From NCBI GenBank assembly GCA_949357655.1, contig CASHTG010000017.1, positions 310,001 through 374,000 on the forward strand: DNA of 64,000 nucleotides, given 5' to 3'. Origin of the DNA: Parascedosporium putredinis. Taxonomy: Eukaryota; Ascomycota; Sordariomycetes; Microascales; Microascaceae. Positions within the stretch are counted from its first letter, which is position 1; each line of letters begins with the position of its first letter. The position numbers and the translations under genes were made by a program. The notes under the pieces are model-generated. The model saw only the letters and a program-made list of their open reading frames with translations. It searched no databases and was not told where the DNA came from. This document shows, piece after piece, positions 34,067 to 46,828 of the stretch.

Positions 34067-36304
34067 CCAATTGATTGATCCATTGATCCATTCATCCTGG
34101 ATCCATCCACCACGGATCAAGAGCTATCAAGGGCCCCCAACAATCATGGACGGCCGACAGAGAGGTTCAAGATTATAACCGTTTGATTGATCGAGAGTGC
34201 TATTCAGGCCCCATCCGTCACTCCCCTTTCCGGGACTCGTACAATTCTCGAATCTCCCCGATGCTCCGCCCCATTATCGTTCAAACAAGCGTGTGGATGA
34301 CGGCGCGGGCATGACAGGCCGGCGAGATCGACCAAGGGATAGATGTCTCATGCAGTTGTTCCTGCAATTGACTTGTACCTTCCCACGGAGACTTCCGCCG
34401 TTTTCCCCTCTGAGCTAGGTTCCGCCCACTCCATTCGCATCGATTGGTGAAATTTTGGCGGAGACATCCACGATGCTTTGAATCGAAAATGTCTTATCAA
34501 GTCAATCGACATGAGGATTGCGGCTCGGTGCAATCTATGTTGGCGAATCCAGACATCAGGGCCTGTATTCTTCCAAAATGAGGCGGCGGCGTCGGGGCTA
34601 GTCCAATCTATGATGTTGAAATAGCAGGCCCATTCAGTACATATGCTCGAGATACTCACAAGATACGACGACTTGAGGCTTCAATTTGCGAATACATTTG
34701 CCGATCTATTGCCAGCGATTTCAATATAGCATTGATTCTCAGTGGCTGCGTTGCGTCTACTGGGCACTGGAGGCATGAATTTTCCAAGGCGCAGCTTACA
34801 AGGTACCATGGTATCTTACTCTTTTCCACCTTGCAACACTAAGCTTAACTCTCTTCGATATTATTGCGAGTGTTATGGGAGTCTGTCGTCTTGGTCGATT
34901 CTACATGTACTTCCATTGAGCGCTGTTTTCTCTCCCCAGTTTGGTCTACGGTAGGTTGTTACATGCATCGCCTAGCCCTTACCGGACGGTCAAGTCGTGC
35001 ACAAAGTTGAATGATAGATTAGTGTAAGCATTGAGGAGATTGGATCAATTGTACTTACTGAGGCTCGTCCGCACGCTGTATCCATCCCTCATTTGGTGTC
35101 CCACACAGGAATGACCTCAAGTGCAACGAGTTCGCACCTGAGCACAAATTGACCTTTTGCAGCCCAAAAATGGCAATGTAACGAACCCCAGCCGCAGGGA
35201 GAGAAGTCCAGAGCGCTGGTAGTAGGCCTAGTTGAAGCGCGGTCTTCCGCAGCTTCGTTTATAAACTAGCTGCATCGAATGCAACAAAAAGCCAGAAAGA
35301 AGATTCTTTGCGGAGGTCTTCTAATACCACCATCGACTACTCGGATATATCCCATCAAATTCAACTCGCCGCGGCGACCAGCCCATGTTACCCGGCGATG
35401 GCAAGGATGGCCAGGATGACAACCGAGGAGGCTCTGCAGCTGATCGTGGCCAGCCATGTTCCCTCGCTGCACCCTCACTGCAACGGAGCCAGACACCAGA
35501 CTAGATACATTGGACCAAGAGCCTGCCCGCATAGTGGCACCAAATGATGAGGGGAACCCGAGCGGAGGTGCTGCGTTCGGCAAGCCAAACCAGACCCGGA
35601 TTCTGTCCAATCATAGCACCTAATCCTGCTCATATTTCGCCGGCGCAACATAGAGGCCACCGCTACCCACCGACTCGCTGGGCTTGCCACCCTACGGATG
35701 TCGGCCATCTAGGCACAACCAAGCGTTCGCGGCCCGGGGAGATCACCACACGAAGGAACCAGATTTTCTCCGGGAAGATGGTTGCACAAATCGAGGCGCA
35801 GCCCTGCAAAGTCATTGCACACCAGGGCTGACGCCCACAAGCAGCTTGGAAAACCAGCTCTTTAGTGTTGTTGTTTTTCGGTGTATGCTTGAAAACCTGA
35901 AACCTGGCGCTTTTCGAAATCCACGGATCATTTCATCCTCGCCCCATCCTAGGACGATGCATGGCTTCTTTTGAGGACGTCATGATAGTCATGGCAGGGA
36001 GCATTCTTTAATTCAACAAGCCACCACCATCAGTCGACACCCATCCGATCGTGGATACGGAACCTTGGCGCCGCACAGTACAATCAGTGTTATATCCAGG
36101 GGCTTGCCTTGGTTGACAAGCCCAACAAGAGGATTCCAGCCAGGTCAGCCCTTGTCGGAGTGACCGGTCTATCCACTGTCTATCACAACGACGAGTGGTC
36201 GCTGTTTGGACGAAGAGAACAGAGCGGATGCAAGCTTCTTCTTCTGGTGGAGTGCTTCGTCGTCTGGGCCTAACACGAGCTGCGAGCCTAGCTTACCTGC
36301 GCCC

Positions 36305-36330
36305 GTGCCTGTGCCTGTGCTTGTGCCTGC
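36305..36330. repeat. Short GTGCCT hexamer repeat
   Basis: Four consecutive units, GTGCCT GTGCCT GTGCTT GTGCCT, plus two bases. Confidence 0.85.
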
Positions 36331-36914
36331 AGGTCGAAGCCCAGCAACCCTTCTTTTATGCTATATAGCGACCTAGAACCCTGCAGACGGGCAGTGACAC
36401 TCAAAATACCTCCTATACCACCTAGCATAGCTAGAAATTTCAGGGTCGCTTTTCGAAGAACAATACATCCTGGATGGATCTATGGACCTCTTTGGGACCC
36501 AGGGACAATCGTTCATCCTGGGCTCGTTTAGGCTGGTCAACTGGAACCTTGCCCCTCCTCACCAAGCGCACGTTAACGCGGGGACTAGCTTTTAGCGGCT
36601 CTAATTGGTTGTTATCCACATCAGCCCTGTAACGAAAGCATTGACTAGAGAATATTCGCTTCTTATTGGCTAGAAATCCCCAAGTGAATTTTTTTCCTTT
36701 CCCCTTCCTCCAGACCTTCTTACACGTGAAGAACGGTGGGACCTTCCACCAGCGCAAGCCCGGACTTCGGAAGGAAAAAAAAATTGGAGGGGAAATTGTC
36801 AGCCGGCCTCAACCACCAGAAATCACCATCGGTGACGAACCCGTACAGTCTACACCACACCCAACACCTCCGTGACGAGCGTAGTACATTGGTCCGAAGA
36901 CCTTGCACACAGGC

Positions 36915-38594
36915 ATGCCTTCTGCTGCACGTTCGAAACACCCCGTCCCTCCCAGGACCACTCCCGGTCGTGGCGGGGCTCGTGAGTCCTCCCCATCCTC
37001 CTCGAGATCATCATCCCCTTCTTCCGATGAGTCGGGCAACGAATCCGATCGACTCGACAGCCCCGAGCCTCGGAAACGGAGGCGGACCGAAGTAGATGTT
37101 GAGGTCGATTCCGACGAGGAGGCTCCCGTCCCAGCCTCAGCACAACCCATCTTCCAAGCCCCATCGAGAATAAAGGCCAAGCCCAAGGGAGCGACGGCCT
37201 CGGGAGCTTCTGCGGCTAGCAACCTGCCCCCTTCTGAGCAGGGTTCTTCGTCCTCAAGTGCAAACCCCATACTAGCACCTGTCGATCCAAACACCACCTT
37301 CGAAACCCTCAAAGTCAAGCCATGGTTAGTCCAGTCGCTGGCCAACATGGCCATCAACAGGCCGACTGGCATCCAAAAAGGGTGCATACCGGAAATTCTC
37401 AAGGGCCGTGACTGTATCGGAGGCAGCAGGACTGGTTCCGGTAAAACCGTAGCATTCGCCGTTCCAATCCTGCAAAAATGGGCGGAAGATCCGTCCGGCA
37501 TCTTCGCGGTCGTGCTCACACCAACCCGTGAGTTGGCCTTGCAGATTTTTGAGCAGTTCAACGCCATTTCCTCGCCCCGACTTCTCAAGGCCATCCTCGT
37601 AACCGGTGGCGCGGACATGCGGGCCCAAGCAATTGCCCTCGGGGAGCGGCCTCACGTTGTCATCGCCACTCCCGGACGCCTGGCCGACCACATCCGAACA
37701 TCGGGTGACGATACCATCTGCGGGCTTCGAAGGGTCAAGTACGTCGTACTTGACGAAGCGGATAGGCTCCTGGACGGGTCCGGCCACGGGAGCATGGTGC
37801 CTGATGTGGAAGAATGCTTCTCGGTTCTACCGCCGCCGACAGAGAGGCAGACTCTCCTCTTCACCGCCACCATGACATCTGAGGTCCTGGCACTCAAGAA
37901 CATGCCAGCTAAGCCGGGCAAGGAATCTGCATTTGTATGCGAAGTTGATACCTCGGTGCTTGCCATCCCGGCGACGCTACAGCAAATGCATATCAAGGTT
38001 CCCGTCACGCATCGTGAACACTACCTGCACACCTTCCTGTCGACGGAAGGAAACGTCGAGAAGACAGTCATCATCTTCTGCAACAGAACATCCACGGCAG
38101 ATTTCTTGCACCATTTACTCCGGCTCCTCGAACATCGAGTAACCTCGCTACACTCTAAGCTACCGCAACGTCAGCGAACAGACAATCTTGGGCGCTTTAG
38201 GGCTTCGGCGGCCCGGATCCTCGTCGCGACCGATGTCGCTGCCCGAGGTCTCGATATCCCCGAAGTCAGCTTAGTCATTAACTACGACGTACCACGCGAT
38301 CCGGATGACTACATTCATCGCGTGGGTCGAACCGCCCGTGCTGGAAGAGCCGGCCAGGCCGTAACCTTTGTTGGCCAGAGAGACGTAGAGCTGGTCCTGG
38401 CGATCGAGGATCGCGTGGGACGCCAGATGGAGGCGTGGGAGGAGGAAGGGGTCAATCTAGAAAGCAGGGTTATCCGCGACGCGCTCAAACTTGTCAGCGA
38501 GAAAAAGAGGGAGGCTCTATTGGAGGTGGAAGAGGGCCGGGAGGTCGGAGGTAAGAGGAAACGCGGCAAGGAGAAGCTTCGTGTCAAAGGATGA
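36915..38594 (+). CDS. DBP8: ATP-dependent RNA helicase DBP8
   Basis: Nucleolar DEAD-box helicase for early 18S rRNA maturation. A single uninterrupted exon of about 559 codons from the ATG at 36915 (the frame opens slightly upstream at a non-ATG codon). The N-terminal 120 residues are Ser/Pro-rich and acidic, with a basic patch PRKRRRTE. The helicase core is complete: Q-motif region FETLKVKPWLVQSL and PTGIQ, Walker A GSRTGSGKT, PTRELA, GG, TPGRL, DEAD, TAT in LLFTATMT, IIFCNRT, ATDVAARGLDIP and HRVGRTARAG. The layout KPWLVQSL...INRPTGIQKGCIPEILKGRDCIG is the DBP8/DDX49 subfamily. The tail is basic (VGGKRKRGKEKLRVKG). No frame break, unlike most neighbours. Confidence 0.97.
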   Translation: MPSAARSKHPVPPRTTPGRGGARESSPSSSRSSSPSSDESGNESDRLDSPEPRKRRRTEVDVEVDSDEEAPVPASAQPIFQAPSRIKAKPKGATASGASAASNLPPSEQGSSSSSANPILAPVDPNTTFETLKVKPWLVQSLANMAINRPTGIQKGCIPEILKGRDCIGGSRTGSGKTVAFAVPILQKWAEDPSGIFAVVLTPTRELALQIFEQFNAISSPRLLKAILVTGGADMRAQAIALGERPHVVIATPGRLADHIRTSGDDTICGLRRVKYVVLDEADRLLDGSGHGSMVPDVEECFSVLPPPTERQTLLFTATMTSEVLALKNMPAKPGKESAFVCEVDTSVLAIPATLQQMHIKVPVTHREHYLHTFLSTEGNVEKTVIIFCNRTSTADFLHHLLRLLEHRVTSLHSKLPQRQRTDNLGRFRASAARILVATDVAARGLDIPEVSLVINYDVPRDPDDYIHRVGRTARAGRAGQAVTFVGQRDVELVLAIEDRVGRQMEAWEEEGVNLESRVIRDALKLVSEKKREALLEVEEGREVGGKRKRGKEKLRVKG

Positions 38595-39760
38595 GGACAT
38601 GATGACGGAGGGCAAGTGGCCAAGGCGGTCAGATGCTCTCGTTCAGCCCCTTCCCTTACTTGACCCCCATCCCCGTCTCGGCATGCTGCTTGGGTGCACA
38701 AATCTTAGCATGGTATTCTGTGGAGCCTTGTCTTATTTCTCTTGCTATCGTCTTTTTTTCTTTTCTTTTTCGGGTTGATTCGCATTAGTTGCCCATCTAT
38801 TCCTTGTGCCCCTTTCGTCTCCAAGGTACGATTTAAACCTCAATTTACATACTGCAAGGTACCCGATCAAAATGGCCTGTCGCCGACGTCTGAGAGAAAT
38901 TAGCACTTTGCTTGTGACCAAACGGCCCTTGATCTAGAGCTTTACACTCTACAGTGCCTTAATTATCTTTGCGAGGGATCTATAGATGGATCCATTTCCT
39001 TTAAACCCCCACCCTCGCTTTGCTTTGGGTATCCCACCAAGGAAATACCCGTGTAGAGTTGGGTCCAGGTTTCAGATCGATGGAGGGCCTCCATTGCCCT
39101 CATCGTCTAAATGTGGCAACCCCGGTCCTGCCGCGTGACAGCCACAAGGATGACCCTTTTATCGCTCCCGGGGCAGGAATGCGAAGAGCCGCCTATCCAA
39201 CCCCCGGGGATGGCATTCTTTATTTTCTTTTGCGTCTTTCATTCTTCTTTTTCTCGGTCTCCTGCCATTCGCCGAGCCAAGTTTGGTCCAAGGCTCTCCA
39301 TAATCTCGCAGGCTACCCCTGGCGGACGCCGGATAAAGCAAGATGCGCAAAGAGAGACAGATGGTCAGAAGCAGTATCATCCGCAAATAGGAATCTTTCC
39401 TCGTGAGCCTCTTTTAACCCCCAGTTCCCCCTTTCTTTGTGTCCCCAATTGATTTATTTATTCAAACTGAGGGTTAAGCTATATGGCGTCGATCCTGGAT
39501 CCTGCTTCGACTAGAAGGGGAAGGGAAAAAAACAGGGCAAAGCAGTCAAGCATTGAATCAACTTTGTGGGATGGGTGATGACTCGGTGGTGATGGACGAA
39601 ACGATCGCTTTCGCTACAATGCCGAGAATTCCTTGTTGGGGGATGATTACTCGACTTTCTTTTCTTACCCTCAGCAAGGGAGTCGAGGCATTAACTTGCG
39701 CCAGACTTGGCCGTGTTGGTGGTGAGTAGAGGCGGCGCATCGATAAACGTACTGCGTCAG

Positions 39761-39775
39761 ACAAACACACACACG

Positions 39776-39807
<32 letters not shown>

Positions 39808-39854
39808 CACACACGCACACACACACGCACACACACACACACACACACACGCAC
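39761..39854. repeat. (CA)n microsatellite with CG-containing interruptions
   Basis: About 94 bases of alternating A and C, interrupted by GCAC units. Open frames of Cys-Val repeats on the opposite strand are artefacts of this repeat. Confidence 0.97.
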
Positions 39855-40767
39855 ATCGCATGACGGTGAGAAAGGTGGTGGGCAGAGGCATTTAGCGAAA
39901 CACCAAAAACGATAGCATTGCCATTGTAATTGGAAGCGAGGCGAAGCAGCAGAGCTTGAGCTCTCCTCCCCACCGCTCGGCTACCCCGCCAAGGCGATCT
40001 CATGATGCCGTTTTTTTCTTCCTCCCGGAGATTTCATGCTTCGTCGCCCCATTCAACTCTGGTGTCGATACATGTATGCTATTTCCTCACCTTGGGGATT
40101 GTCAATCATCGCGGGGCACGGAAAAAGGACTCGCAGAACTGGGGTGTGAGCCCATCGGCGCGCTTATGGGAGGTATGGAGGGGCAGGACGGTTCAAAAGA
40201 CGTGTCGAGTTTTGAAGCTCTTTAGCGAGCCTGTCAAGGTGAAGGGTGAGGTCGCAGGACGCGCTTCTCTTGCAAAGAGCATCGCTCATCTGACCAGCAG
40301 TTTTGGAGGAACTTTTTACATCTCGAGCCTTTTTGCTCATCTTTCCGCCTTCGCCTAACTTACATGTAAAATTCTGAGGGCGACTCAAAGCCGTGACCGT
40401 GTGATACATTGTCCACTTTTCTTGATTTAGTATATTTCATGCGATGGAGTTGGACACGAGCGGCTCCGGACGCGACTTGCTCTCGCGATGGATTGTAGAC
40501 TGTCTCGACGCGCTCGCGAATGAATCGATTCTGTGACTTGAAGGCGCGGGATCTCAACACTCCGGGTTGTGAGCCCAGGGTAAATTCCTCGAGCCACGAA
40601 TGGATACACATTCGAAAACCGGCCGCCTCGCCATGTTGTCTATCAAGATGATACCCACGAGGAAGAGATGGAAAGGAAGAGAGCAAGCGAATGCGTGTGG
40701 GCGGTGCTACCAATGTCGAGTAAGCCATCCAAGTCATCCACTGCCTTGAAAGGCAGCCCTGGAGGCA

Positions 40768-40804
40768 TGTAAGCTTCTGAGCTCCCGGAGCTCAGAAGCT
40801 TACA
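40768..40804. repeat. Perfect inverted repeat, 18-base arms, one-base centre
   Basis: The left arm TGTAAGCTTCTGAGCTCC is followed by a single C and then its exact reverse complement. It could form a hairpin or cruciform. It is not flanked by obvious transposon ends or a T run. Confidence 0.95.
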
Positions 40805-43800
40805 CTGCAGGAGGGTTCTCCCAACCTGCTGGAAGCGAAGACTGCATGCATTGATAGTTCGCATCAACATTGTGCTGCGTAACCTTGACTGTATAGAGAA
40901 CAATCTGGATTCGGATGGCCGAGTACCATAATCGGTCAGGATGCATCACCGCTTTGAGATGCCCGCCCTCCTTTCGCGATCCCTATGAAGAATAGCAAGA
41001 GCTATGCTTAGTCGAGGTTCAAACAATACCGTTTCAAACGATGAGTGGGTGGGTTGAATGAGTGTGGCCACCAATCAACAAAGTCAGGCAAGCCAGCCCT
41101 GGTCCCAATCGGATGATGTCTGAACGCGCATCCCTCACGGAACATCATACATGAACGATCAGTCAAGTCATGGACAACTCCAGGTAGGGATAAGCTTATG
41201 AAAACAAACGCGACCGACGCGTTCGCTCCCAAGAAATAGAAAGAAAAGGCCTCCCAAGTACTATTTTTCATTTTGTAGCCTATACGCGAGTTCTCGTTTC
41301 GATTGACCGCCTCTCTTCTTTGGGACTCATATCCCGGTCGAGGGACGAATCGGGATGACCCAACCTGCACTGATACAGATGCTGTTTGAACCGTAAGAGA
41401 AACAATAGTAAACGCGCCTCTTCATATGCTGACGAGGGAGGCTCCTTTCTCGTCCCCGACCACCACCCTATCAAGCGAGCGAGCAAAGGCGCTTCCCTTG
41501 GTAGCGAAGCAAGCGAGGTCAAGAAGAGTGGGAGTGGCAGGCGCAAAGAACAATGCAAAATGCCCCCTGGTACTCAAGCACCCCCTTTTCGCTGTACGTT
41601 CATCAAGACGGAACTCGGAGCTGACATTGTGATTTGTTGCCCGCGGTCACGAGCCTTCTCCTTGTGCTCCCGGTGGACTTTGGGCTGCGAAGAGGGAGCT
41701 TGGGCGCTGTCGCACGCGTGCTTTATGCGCGGGTTGAGTCTGCGACAAGCTTGTGCCGGCTGTTTGCGTATGAACTAAAACAACGACTTTTTGGCTTCAC
41801 CCGGGTGCCTCATTCTTCCCACCGGGAGAGAATCATAAGCTTGAGGTTAAAAAGATGGAAAAAAAAAAAGAAAAAACTTTCCATGTGTCATAGCCTACCT
41901 GACGACCACACAATCAAGCCACCGGGCTGGTTCATGGCCCATTGCCGGCATCCTGTCCTCTTTAAGGGTTGCCGCGAGAGGCGGCATCCAGTTCTACACT
42001 AGTGTACACTCAATCGAATGCCGAGAGAAGTGTGGAAGGGCTGACGAAAACTCGAGCGCCACAGATCCCCATGCCGCTGTTACTATTATTACAATTTGTG
42101 TCATGATGTGCTCTGCGTCGATTTATCGGCTCTGCCCACTTCCCTGTCCGAATGTTTGAAGGGCCCGGGAGTTGGCAGCGAGCGCCATCCGATTCGAGCA
42201 GGTCTAGCTCCTCGTCTAATGGTTCTTGAAACCCTTCGAGGCTTCTCAGGATATTCACGAGTACAATGATCACTGGATCACGCGGTCACCCAGGACTGTT
42301 AATTTTGACAAGAAGAATACTTGGCCTTCCTTTGCATCCGGTCTCGTCTTCTACCGCTACCGCTATGTGCGTGGTTGCGAAGTTGCGAAGAGATGCACAC
42401 AAGGTAAAGCGTGACGTAGTTGAGGTGAGGACACATTTTCGAAGCTCCCGGTCTCCAACCTCCCGCGCCGCTTCTTTCTCTGCCCCACTCCTCGCAGGGC
42501 GAAAATGACTAAATAGAGAGGGATCAAAGAGGGAGAAACCAGGGGAGAGAACGAAATGCTGCGTATCTCGATGGGATAGGCTGGCCTGATCGATCAATTG
42601 ATCCATTGTATCGAAGAAAAAGACCATCAACGAGCGGAGCCCTCAATTCGTCCCGTACATATTCTATCGATCAATCTGACGAATTTTCGAGGGATTGTGT
42701 CAATCAGGGACCCATGGCAACCGGCGGTCAGGAAGCCACGAGGCTATGGGCTCTAGGAGATACAAGATTCGGATTTTAGCTACTGGTGTCAAAAGGAGCA
42801 TGGAGACGCTGTTTTCACCCAAGTCACAATGTCTCACCCCAATTCAGTGAGTGGATCGGGCCCGGCCGGAGAAAGGAATTTGACGGAGCCCGAGACGCCG
42901 ACAGAACCTGCGCTTACGACTATTGGGAAGGAGGGTACTTCAATCCTGCGAGACGGACCGGATGAGATGGGCGGGGCATCATTGGGCGAGGGTATCTGAC
43001 GCCTCGAGGTACACACAGTAATTTTTTTTTCTTCTTTTCGATGGACAATCGTGACTCACGATGTGATGCTCAATGTTCACAACCTTACGGTTATTCCCTG
43101 TCACCCGTTTACTTCCGGGGCGAACCTGTCTAGTGAATGGCCCGGGATCGTGGGAGTTGCAGGATCGATTGCAGCGTTCCGGACTGAGACAATGATGGGC
43201 ATTCTCTTTTCTACGATAGAGTTGTGTTGTCTCTCTTTGTGTGAACTTCTCCAAGCACAATGATGGCGATTGTGGAAGAAAAGTGCCAATCAAATTGGCC
43301 AAGCCCCGGCAGCAAGACCTTGCCACAGAAGAACACGAAGGAAGGAGAATGCCTTTTGGTTTTTTTCTTTCTTTTTTGATCGCCAACTGAGGGACTAGAA
43401 TCCAACTGTCCATCGGAATATCATATTCTCCAAGTCTTTGGAATGGCCGCATTCGTCGCTACTCGAGTCTTGCGTTCGCATCACGGAGATTGATTGATGG
43501 GCCGAAAGTGCGCAGGGAAAAAGACTCGGTACCGAGATACTTGTGGCTGGTGAAGTTACGGTAATCCGGGGATAGTGGGGCGTCGGAGTTGACTAAAGTC
43601 CTAGACATTACTAATAATGTGGTGGATGACGACTGCTACAGAGAGTGCACTCCTCTCTTCTTTGAGAGGCTCAACTCCGATGGGCTTTGGGCCCACCCAA
43701 CTCTAACACAGGCAGAGTTCATCGTCCAGCCAGTAGTCCCCCAGTCCCCCCACCTTCCGGATGAAAAGAGGACCTGTGGGACCGGCCAGAAACCCAGAAT

Positions 43801-43972
43801 TTCTCCAGCTCGGTCGGCCTGTCGGGGCGTCTTGCCAGCGCCCCATGCTCTCTCTGGTTAAGAGGTGGCTTGCACACCTCTTGATGAATATCGACAACCG
43901 ATGAGCCATACGCTGCTAGTCTTCAAGAAGAAAAACCAACACCTGCGCAGGGCGAAGCTCCGTCATAATTAG

Positions 43973-44182
43973 ACTGTTTGGAAGGGAATCGATGCTCAAT
44001 CAATCGCCTTTGTTCAGATGTGCGGCCTGATGCCGCCAGGCGACCCGCCTCGATGGCGGGAAGATGAACTCGTGGACAAGCTCGCTAAAATACAAGGATC
44101 AATGCCAGGTGCTCGCTATGTCCCAGAAGGGTATGCCCGCAAACTTATGTGCTCACTTGCTCACCGCATGCTACACCCCTGA
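43973..44182 (+). other. Coding-like fragment, possible exon or gene relic
   Basis: A frame of 69 codons that is open directly after a TTAG (a possible splice acceptor) and ends in TGA. Its product has natural-looking composition with an amphipathic helix (WREDELVDKLAKIQGSMPG, then ARYVPEGYARKL). I recognise no family and found no convincing preceding exon, although an open frame at 43589-43861 on the same strand could be related. It may be the remains of a gene in the gene-poor block. Confidence 0.3.
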
Positions 44183-46808
44183 TTCCAGGTGATGTCACAT
44201 TGACCAGTTCCGTCACCTTGGACTATTTCAACTCGAAGCACAGTTGTTCTGTCAGATTAATAGGGGAAATTGGCAGGATCAAATGGTCTTTTTCCCGCCC
44301 GTACATCTGTGAATTCAACCTCATGTCCCACGTGAACACTGGGTGTCGAGTCGACAGAACACTGAATTGGAGCCGCCCCTCCCTTCCCAAACAGCTTCAA
44401 GTTAAATTGGGGAAAAGTGGGAAGGCCCCAAAAGGGTTCAAGCTTGATGAACGGCTTCATGCTTGTACCCTATAGCATCATACCAAGCGCGTGTTCAGAG
44501 ACTTTTGCGGCTCCACCTGGTTTTCTGCGGTATCTTTTTCCCCTTTCGGGGTTGCCATCGTGATTCGAGGCGAGAGCTGTGCAATGCCCTGTGGTGTCAT
44601 GGAGTGTACCGCCTTTTCTCCTTCAATGTTGTATTTGAAGCTGTGTATAGAGGGTGCAGCGAAGAGGAGATTTTCAAATCGGGAATGCCATTCAAGGTCG
44701 CCCTCAATGCACACAGTAGAATTTCATCTCAAATGAAAAATGAAGATTCGCGATGAGGCGCTGTCTTCTCGCTCTCCGCGCCGTATCTGCGTGTTACGTT
44801 GCGTGCCGCTTACGTGGTTGGATTCGTTGCTGTGGTCGATGGTGGTGGTGAGCCACAGGTGCTTCAATTGCAGCCTGGATGCAACTGGTGCAAACGGCCT
44901 GGACGGCCTCAGGCCGGTGATACAGCCCTGCGGATACAGATCTGACAGGGACAAATGCATCGGTGATTCGTTGCCTGAGGGCGCAGCAGGGAGCGTACAC
45001 CGGCCACTCAGAGAAGGAAGCGAAAAGAGCCGGCAAACCGCGAGAGCGAAGACTCAAAAAGCGATAGATGCGAGCATGTATTACGAAGTACCTTGAGAGT
45101 ATCAATGCGACTGAAAAGGGACTTGTTGAACTAAAAAGACGCGCCAAGTGAACTTCAGATCTGGCAGCGCCGCATCAGCCCTCAGATGATATGCCGGGGC
45201 TTCCCACCCTCGGGCCTCGAAGGGCTCGCCGAGCGATTTCCAGCCCGGGTCCGATAGGCTCTCAAATGAGATGGGGTGGGGTGTGTTCGTTTACGTCGTT
45301 TTGTCAATCCGCGGATTCCTCAGAGATAGAGCAAGACAGACCACATATTTCGTACACGTCAAGATGAAAGGGGAGGATTGAGGCGGTGCAAGATTAGGTG
45401 TTCTGCCGTCCGGAATATCTTTGCACCAATTCGGGTGGCTCCAGGGCATCCCTTGAGCTTGTTGGGTTGCGGGAGTGAGCCATCTCCCCGGGAACAAGGG
45501 TTGTTGAGTGGGGAAGCAGCCAAAGCGCCGCTGGCAAAAGGAAAAAGCCGTCAACTGTCTGTCTGAGTGGATTTGTTCAAGGGAAATTTGACTTGCCGGT
45601 TTTTTACTTGGGTACTTGTGGTTTTGGGTCCTTTGGTGTGTGAGTGCGTGTGCGTGTGTGTGCGGATGACGACACTCGGTTCCTGAACCCGCAGTCAAAA
45701 TCCTGCTGCCTTCTGGCTGGGATCCGGGAGCGTCGAGCCAAGAGCCCCGAGGACATTGAGAAGGACATCGGGAATTCCCTTTCTCAGAGTTGAAAAAGAG
45801 TCGTGGGAGCAAAATGTCTAGTATTCGCTTAAGGCCTTGATAGTTCATGCGCATCGATTCCAAGTTTATTGATGTGGCCCAGAGAGAACTTGCAAGTCTT
45901 GGAAGAGATCACATATCGTTCTTCGTAGCCGTCTTTTCGTCGTTCGCCAAAAGATGACGTCGATATGTATGTCTTGTGTGTGTCTCTCATGTAGGACGGC
46001 CCCCAGTTTACATGGGGGTGAGGGCTTTGCTGTGATCAATGCCTTTGACCGCAGGCTTCGGAGGCTGTCACCCTCCTCGTTACTTGTTACAAAAAAATTA
46101 TTCCACTGAGCTACAGATGATTCATATTGATTCAGGCCCCAAAGGGCAAGTCCAGGTCTTTCCACCTGTCGCATTTTCGCCGGCCGGGGCTTCTGAGGCG
46201 GCCAACGGGCGTGTGGGGTTGGATTGTATCAGCTTCCATGTTCCCTTTCAATGTCCCCTCCCCGACAAAAAATGACAATGCCAGCTTGGGGTATTCGTGT
46301 CACCAAGATTGTTGGCGTGTGGCCAGTAAATTACAGTGGTAGCCTTCGGAGAAAAGAAAAGGGAGTGAAGAAAAAGAAACCTGGAGAAGAGCAAAGGGAC
46401 ATCCGCCCAGCCCACCAACAAGGGAGGAATTCCGCCGCCCGCAAAAGCCACTCATCCCATTAGCATGATACGCCCACGCTCTGCCAAAGTCCTGGCTGAG
46501 ACACGTACCATCTACGCGATGAACTCAACTCGACGCACTTGGAGGAGATATGATGGTAAATTAGGGGACGCGGCGGGGAACCGGTGCTACTGCTAGTACC
46601 CTGGAATGGAATTAAGCAGCGGCCTAAAAGTCGTGATTAGGAATCAACCTCGCACCGCACCCGCAGACAAATTGGATTTCTAAACTCCGACGATTATTAA
46701 GGAACGAGGGTGTCGTGTTCCACCCAAATGACTAATAGACGAGGTGGGACATTGCCGTAGCGCACGCCCCAAGGCCCCAGCTGTCCCATCGGGGTCGGGA
46801 ATTCGTCA

Positions 46809-46828
46809 CCGACCGACCGACCGACCGA
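46809..46828. repeat. (CCGA)5 tetranucleotide repeat
   Basis: Five perfect units in non-coding sequence. Confidence 0.95.

Larger units (their letters stand above)
32979..36914. other. Intergenic region, about 3.9 kb, divergent
   Basis: Between the MAPKK (-) and DBP8 (+) genes. It contains a perfect 16-base palindrome at 33493-33508, a CAGCAC-rich repeat at 33985-34066 and a GTGCCT repeat at 36305-36330. Open frames are short and unlike known families. No gene supported. Confidence 0.45.

Noticed and set aside
36903..36914. Twelve extra bases at the start of the DBP8 frame
   Set aside because: The upstream codon is TTG, not a normal fungal start; the ATG at 36915 is used instead.
39558..39854. 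Minus-strand frame encoding Cys-Val repeats
   Set aside because: Produced by the (CA)n microsatellite; no gene-like sequence outside it.
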